A DNA stretch of 10,216 nucleotides from an uncultured Clostridia bacterium (lineage in GTDB: Bacteria > Bacillota > Clostridia > Christensenellales > Borkfalkiaceae): positions 1 through 10,216 of the forward strand of contig CAMORY010000073.1 in the NCBI GenBank assembly GCA_946624395.1, read 5' to 3'. Positions 7,228 through 10,216 of this stretch are shown here, one piece after another (position 1 is the first letter of the stretch; each line of letters starts with the position of its first letter). The notes under the pieces are model-generated. The model was not told the DNA's origin. It worked only from the letters and a program-made list of their open reading frames with translations, and ran no database searches. Made by a program: the position numbers and the translations under genes.

Positions 7228-8595
7228 TTAAAAAATAAGGGGAAGGCTTGTGCCTTCCCTTTTTGAAACGGTTTCTTTTTCGATTAGCGCTATAAGCACG
7301 GTTATATACGCCGTGAGCGGTATCAAGTTAAATTCGCATATGTCTATTATGCCGTAGGCTTCGAACAGAACGAAAGACAAATACGCGAAGAACGAAAAGG
7401 CGGTTTGCCCGCTCATTATAATTCTGAACCTGTAAAAGTAGTAAACGGAGTAGGCGATAATGCCTAAACACCCCATAGTGGCTATAACGTGGAAAATAGT
7501 GGAGTGGAAGTTAAACGTCATTGACGGGCTGTATACCGATTCGTCGTAATAGCATTGCCCGACGCCTAAAAGCGGGTTTTCCCTGAAAAGTTTTAACGCG
7601 CGTTCGTAAAGATTGTCGCGCCCGTTGGTTGCGGTGCGTTTGGTGGCGAACGCAAGTATTTCGTCAAACCCCTTGGTAAGCCCGTAAAATACCGCTGCGG
7701 CGCATATCGCAAATACAACGGCAAAAAGGCACAGCATAAATTCCCTGCGCGCTTTCTTTTTCAGTTTGCAGAAAGTCGCAACCACCAAAAATGGCAGGGA
7801 AAAGGCAATAACCCCAACGCTTCCGTCGCTCGCGCAGACGATATCGACGATAAGGAAAAATATTATCACCGCAAAGAACGCCGCGGACTTGTCCGTTTTC
7901 GTTATAAGGTAGCAGCAAAGCGGTACGGAGATTATAGTCATAGCACCGACTGTGTTGAAGTTGCCCCAAATCAGACTTCTTTCCATAGTAAAGTAATGGT
8001 TGCTTTTAGTATAATAGAAAAGAATTATTTCAAAGCAAGCGAAAATTGTGGTAAAGACAACCGCATAGGAAAAATAGGTTTTAACCGAAAAATTCTCGGG
8101 CGGTTTTATGCCGTTCAGAAAAAGCAGATACACGGCTATAAGGGCAGGGCCTGACGCGATAATCTGCGGCAACCCGTTCGCATAACGCAGAACGTATGCC
8201 GACGTCAGTCCGCCGAGAAAAAGCGCCGCCGAGACAAGGAAAAGCGGGAAGAACAGTTTCCCGAGCAGGAAAGATTTTACGGGGAATTTTATAAGATGAT
8301 AGATAAAGCACCCCAAAAGCACCGCGTATAAGATAAAATACGGCACGGACGTTAACTGCGCATAGTTTTTAACGGAAATAATAAAAGCCGTAAACAAGGG
8401 GATAACGGGCGTTAAATCTTCGCCTTTGATGAGAATATAGCACGCAAGTATCACGAACGGGAAAATGCACGCCCATTGAATATTAAGGCAAAAACACAAA
8501 AACGCCCATGCGGCGGCGGTACACGGATAATAAACGCCGTATAAAAAATTGTCTACGGCATAGCGCGTTTTTGTGTTTAGTGTAGTTGAATTCAT
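7228..8595 (-). CDS. O-antigen ligase/polymerase family membrane protein (Wzy/WaaL-like)
   Basis: The 455-residue protein is almost entirely hydrophobic, with about ten to twelve predicted membrane helices. A large loop at about 305-368 carries the family motif: GRDNLYERALKLFRENPLLGVG (325-346), then FHSTIFHVIATMGCLGI (363-379) with H364. The pattern GR-xx-LY-xx-A-xx-x-F-xx-NP-LLGVG followed by H-S/N-xx and a Gly-rich helix is that of the O-antigen ligase/Wzy superfamily, which polymerises lipid-linked repeat units or transfers finished glycan to an acceptor on the outer face of the membrane. Ligase and polymerase cannot be told apart here; in a Gram-positive-type cell a polymerase or a wall-glycan/teichuronic-type transferase is likelier than an LPS ligase. 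ATG 8595 is chosen over TTG 8601; neither has a Shine-Dalgarno sequence. It is convergent with the dehydratase gene (21 nt gap) and divergent from the methyltransferase gene. Confidence 0.88.
   Translation of the reverse strand: MNSTTLNTKTRYAVDNFLYGVYYPCTAAAWAFLCFCLNIQWACIFPFVILACYILIKGEDLTPVIPLFTAFIISVKNYAQLTSVPYFILYAVLLGCFIYHLIKFPVKSFLLGKLFFPLFLVSAALFLGGLTSAYVLRYANGLPQIIASGPALIAVYLLFLNGIKPPENFSVKTYFSYAVVFTTIFACFEIILFYYTKSNHYFTMERSLIWGNFNTVGAMTIISVPLCCYLITKTDKSAAFFAVIIFFLIVDIVCASDGSVGVIAFSLPFLVVATFCKLKKKARREFMLCLFAVVFAICAAAVFYGLTKGFDEILAFATKRTATNGRDNLYERALKLFRENPLLGVGQCYYDESVYSPSMTFNFHSTIFHVIATMGCLGIIAYSVYYFYRFRIIMSGQTAFSFFAYLSFVLFEAYGIIDICEFNLIPLTAYITVLIALIEKETVSKREGTSLPLIF
7237..7264. terminator. 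Bidirectional terminator overlapping the ligase coding end
   Basis: GGGAAGGC (7240-7247) pairs with GCCTTCCC (7252-7259) around a TTGT loop, extended outward by one G-T and two A-T pairs. On the plus strand Ts follow at 7260-7264, ending the dxs-dehydratase transcript. On the minus strand the hairpin is followed by CTTATTTTTTAA, ending the ligase transcript. The whole element lies within the last codons of the minus-strand gene (7228-8595), whose stop codon is in the T-run. Confidence 0.88.
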
Positions 8596-8608
8596 AAGCA
8601 ATTAAAAG

Positions 8609-8635
8609 GCGGCGAAAGCGAGCGCTGCTTGCCGC
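8609..8635 (-). promoter_or_regulatory. Hairpin in the leader of the ligase mRNA
   Basis: On the minus-strand transcript GCGGC (8635-8631) plus AAGC (8630-8627) pair with GCTT (8619-8616) plus GCCGC (8613-8609), giving 9 bp with a 2-nt bulge and a 7-nt loop. It sits between the predicted transcription start (about 8647) and the ATG at 8595, 13 nt upstream of the latter, in a leader that lacks a ribosome site. Confidence 0.4.
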
Positions 8636-8653
8636 GTAAAATTTATTACGATA

Positions 8654-8683
8654 ATTATATAACAAAAGCGCGCTTAAAAACAA
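8654..8683 (-). promoter_or_regulatory. Promoter of the ligase gene with an internal 10-bp palindrome
   Basis: Read on the minus strand: TTGTTT (8683-8678), an 18-nt spacer, then a consensus -10 TATAAT (8659-8654). The spacer holds the palindrome AAGCGCGCTT (8666-8675). Transcription would start near 8647, about 50 nt before the ATG. Confidence 0.6.
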
Positions 8684-8750
8684 GTATATTTTTAAAAAAT
8701 AGTATTTGCGGCAAAATTTCCGCTAAAAGTTTTATAAAACGTAAAAACGC

Positions 8751-8780
8751 TTGCAAAACGGTTAGGAACTATATTACAAT
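8751..8780 (+). promoter_or_regulatory. Promoter of the THUMP methyltransferase gene
   Basis: TTGCAA (8751-8756), an 18-nt spacer, then TACAAT (8775-8780; five of six consensus bases). Transcription would start near 8787, leaving a leader of about 20 nt. The purine-rich AAGAGAGAGA (8788-8797) would be the ribosome site, set rather far (about 10 nt) from ATG 8808. Confidence 0.6.
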
Positions 8781-8807
8781 AATAAATAAGAGAGAGAAAC
8801 GACGAAT

Positions 8808-9974
8808 ATGCAAAGCGGATTTACACACGGGTTTCCGGATAAATTTACGATTTCCGTTTCCTGCGCGGCGGGGGTGGAAAGTGTATTAAAAAAGGAACTT
8901 TTCCGCGGTTTCGGTATAGAAGCCCCCGCGGTGAACGGCAGAATAGAGTTTGAAGGCGACGCTTTAACGCTTGTGCGGTGTAATATCAATCTCCGCACGG
9001 CGGACAGGGTGTATATAAAAACGGGTTGTTTTGACGCTCGTACTTTCGACGAACTTTTTGACGCCGTAAAGGCTGTTCGGTGGGAAGATTATATTCCGAA
9101 AGACGTGCGTGTTTACGTGGACGGCAGGTGCGTAAAAAGCGCGCTGTTTGCAGTATCCGACTGTCAGAGAATAGTAAAAAAAGCGATAGCAGACAGGCTT
9201 TGCGGGGTTTACGGATTAAACCGCTTGCCCGAAAGCGGCAGTACGTATAAGATTGATTTCTATCTTTATAAAGACGAAGCGTCTTTTTATATAGATACGA
9301 GCGGAACGGGGCTACATAAGCGCGGATATCGCGATATGGTGGGAATAGCGCCTATTAAAGAAACGTTGGCGGCGGCAATGCTTTTAATGAGCGATTTTTA
9401 TAAAACCCGCCCGTTTGCCGACCCGTTCTGCGGTTCGGGAACGTTTTTGATAGAAGGCGCGCGTATCGCCTTAAATATCGCGGCGGGGATTGACAGAAAG
9501 TTCGCTTTTAACGAGTGGAAAAACTTCGATAAAAAAATTTACGAACTCGCCTTTGCCGAAGCCAAGGACAAAGAACGGTTAAATGAAAAGCCCGATATCC
9601 GCGGGTTCGACGCAGATAAAAAGGCGGTGGAACTTGCCCTTCGCCACGCAAAGCGCGCGGGACTTGAAAAAGTGATAAGGGCGGAAGTTCTGCCCGTTAA
9701 AAAGTTTACGCCGTGGGCGGAAAATGGAACTATCGTTTCAAATCCGCCGTACGGGGAGCGGGTTTACGGCGCGGACGACGCTAAAAGGTGCTACCGCGAA
9801 CTCGGCGAAGCGTTAAAAGGCTTTGACGGCTGGTCGGCGTTTATTATAACACCTAATAAGAGTTTTGAAAAGTGTTTCGGCAGAAGGTGCGACAGGGAAA
9901 GGAAACTTTTCAACGCTGAAAAAGAGTGCAGGTATTATTTTTATTATCCGAAGAATAAGCAAAAAGACAATTGA
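8808..9974 (+). CDS. ypsC: THUMP-domain class I SAM-dependent RNA methyltransferase (YpsC / RlmL N-half type)
   Basis: The 388-residue protein has the layout of the YpsC family, which corresponds to the m2G-forming half of E. coli RlmKL that modifies 23S rRNA. Residues about 13-60 form the N-terminal ferredoxin-like part, and about 60-162 the THUMP RNA-binding domain. Then comes LHKRGYR (169-175) and a Rossmann methyltransferase with motif I DPFCGSGTFLIEGA (205-218), motif II GFDAD (266-270) and the catalytic motif IV NPPYGER (312-318), which marks N-methylation of an exocyclic base amine. Length is typical. ATG 8808 is the first start in the frame that precedes the conserved FTISVSCAAGVESVLKKE segment; it adds about 11 residues to the usual N-terminus. 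The gene has its own promoter. galE follows after 60 nt without a terminator between them. The exact rRNA position is inferred from the family only. Confidence 0.93.
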   Translation: MQSGFTHGFPDKFTISVSCAAGVESVLKKELFRGFGIEAPAVNGRIEFEGDALTLVRCNINLRTADRVYIKTGCFDARTFDELFDAVKAVRWEDYIPKDVRVYVDGRCVKSALFAVSDCQRIVKKAIADRLCGVYGLNRLPESGSTYKIDFYLYKDEASFYIDTSGTGLHKRGYRDMVGIAPIKETLAAAMLLMSDFYKTRPFADPFCGSGTFLIEGARIALNIAAGIDRKFAFNEWKNFDKKIYELAFAEAKDKERLNEKPDIRGFDADKKAVELALRHAKRAGLEKVIRAEVLPVKKFTPWAENGTIVSNPPYGERVYGADDAKRCYRELGEALKGFDGWSAFIITPNKSFEKCFGRRCDRERKLFNAEKECRYYFYYPKNKQKDN

Positions 9975-10022
9975 CGAATAGATTTTAAACAAACGACTTC
10001 AGTAAAAAAAGCAATAAAATTT

Positions 10023-10029
10023 AGGGAGG
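10023..10029 (+). promoter_or_regulatory. Strong ribosome binding site of galE
   Basis: AGGGAGG at 10023-10029 lies 5 nt before ATG 10035. It is the closest match to a Shine-Dalgarno sequence in the window and fixes the galE start. No clear promoter was found in the 60-nt gap upstream, so galE may be read from the methyltransferase promoter. Confidence 0.8.
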
Positions 10030-10034
10030 CATAT

Positions 10035-10216
10035 ATGAACGTTTTGGTAACAGGCGGCGCGGGCTATATAGGTTCGCATACCGACGTAGAACTTATTAAC
10101 GCGGGGCATAACGTAATAGTTATCGACAACCTTTTAAACAGCAAAGAAGAAGCGCTTAAAAGGGTGGAGAAAATTACGGGTAAAAAGATAAAATTTTATA
10201 AGGGCGATATACGGGA
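10035..10216 (+). CDS. galE: UDP-glucose 4-epimerase, N-terminal part (runs off the window)
   Basis: The 60 visible residues begin MNVLVTGGAGYIGSHT, the dinucleotide-binding GxxGxxG motif at residues 7-13. NAGHNVIVIDNLLNSKEEAL follows, whose V-x-D-N-L is the second-strand motif that binds the adenosine ribose, and the fragment ends with FYKGDIR. This start is highly typical of GalE, the extended SDR enzyme that interconverts UDP-glucose and UDP-galactose using bound NAD+. The catalytic Tyr and Lys lie beyond the window. The start is fixed by a strong ribosome site. Given the dehydratase and the O-antigen-ligase-type protein nearby, supply of UDP-Gal (or UDP-GalNAc) for surface glycans is a likely role. 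Other extended SDRs share the first motif, but the N-terminus as a whole fits GalE best. Confidence 0.9.
   Translation, partial: MNVLVTGGAGYIGSHTDVELINAGHNVIVIDNLLNSKEEALKRVEKITGKKIKFYKGDIR

Noticed and set aside
8629..8889. Plus-strand open frame of 86 codons between the ligase and methyltransferase genes
   Set aside because: It runs through both predicted promoters and into the methyltransferase gene in another frame. It is Lys/Arg/Ile-rich, as expected of AT-rich noncoding DNA.
9971..10020. Separate galE promoter (TTGACG at 9971-9976 or TAAAAT at 10015-10020)
   Set aside because: TTGACG overlaps the methyltransferase stop and has no -10 at the right distance, and TAAAAT has no matching -35.
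1..10216. CRISPR array, tRNA, rRNA, insertion sequence or phage-related genes
   Set aside because: No spaced direct repeats, cloverleaf-like segments, transposase motifs or integrase motifs were seen on either strand. The gaps between genes are short and explained by promoters and terminators.

Overview
The window looks like an ordinary chromosomal stretch from an anaerobic, Clostridia-like member of the Bacillota, probably an uncultured gut or rumen lineage. This is an inference from protein style only: a clostridial-type serine hydrolase tail ending in an SGAYGTHFWVDP motif, an M29 aminopeptidase, a YpsC-type THUMP methyltransferase, the MEP isoprenoid pathway, and moderate GC with frequent ATA, AAA and TTA codons. 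No rRNA, tRNA, mobile element or CRISPR array was seen.

Layout, left to right. (1) 1-274: 3' end of a serine hydrolase (beta-lactamase fold), followed by a perfect 28-bp palindromic terminator. (2) 409-948: a YgjP/DUF45 zinc metallopeptidase-like protein, converging on (3) 2225-1002 (minus): an M29 metallo-aminopeptidase. A strong two-way terminator lies between them. (4) A divergent promoter region at about 2255-2382 serves the aminopeptidase and the rightward gene 2412-3443, a DEDDh 3'-5' exonuclease fused to a C-terminal BRCT-like domain. (5) 3553-5358 dxs and 5383-7206 a membrane-anchored CapD/WbpM-type nucleotide-sugar dehydratase. They are 24 nt apart behind a good sigma-70-like promoter and so form a probable operon. 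(6) 8595-7228 (minus): a polytopic O-antigen-ligase/polymerase family protein, convergent with the dehydratase. The shared terminator lies inside its last codons. (7) 8808-9974: a THUMP-domain RNA methyltransferase. (8) 10035 to the edge: the start of galE.

How the genes fit together. dxs (isoprenoid precursors, hence undecaprenyl-phosphate carrier), the 4,6-dehydratase (first modified sugar of a glycan), the ligase/polymerase (polymerising or transferring lipid-linked glycan) and galE (UDP-Gal supply) suggest a loose surface-polysaccharide neighbourhood mixed with housekeeping genes. The remaining genes (two peptidases, an exonuclease, an rRNA methylase) have no clear link to it.

I found no convincing new defence or mobile system. 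The points most worth a second look are the exonuclease-BRCT fusion, the divergent DXS active-site motifs, the inverted repeats around the dxs promoter and leader, and the terminator embedded in the ligase coding sequence.
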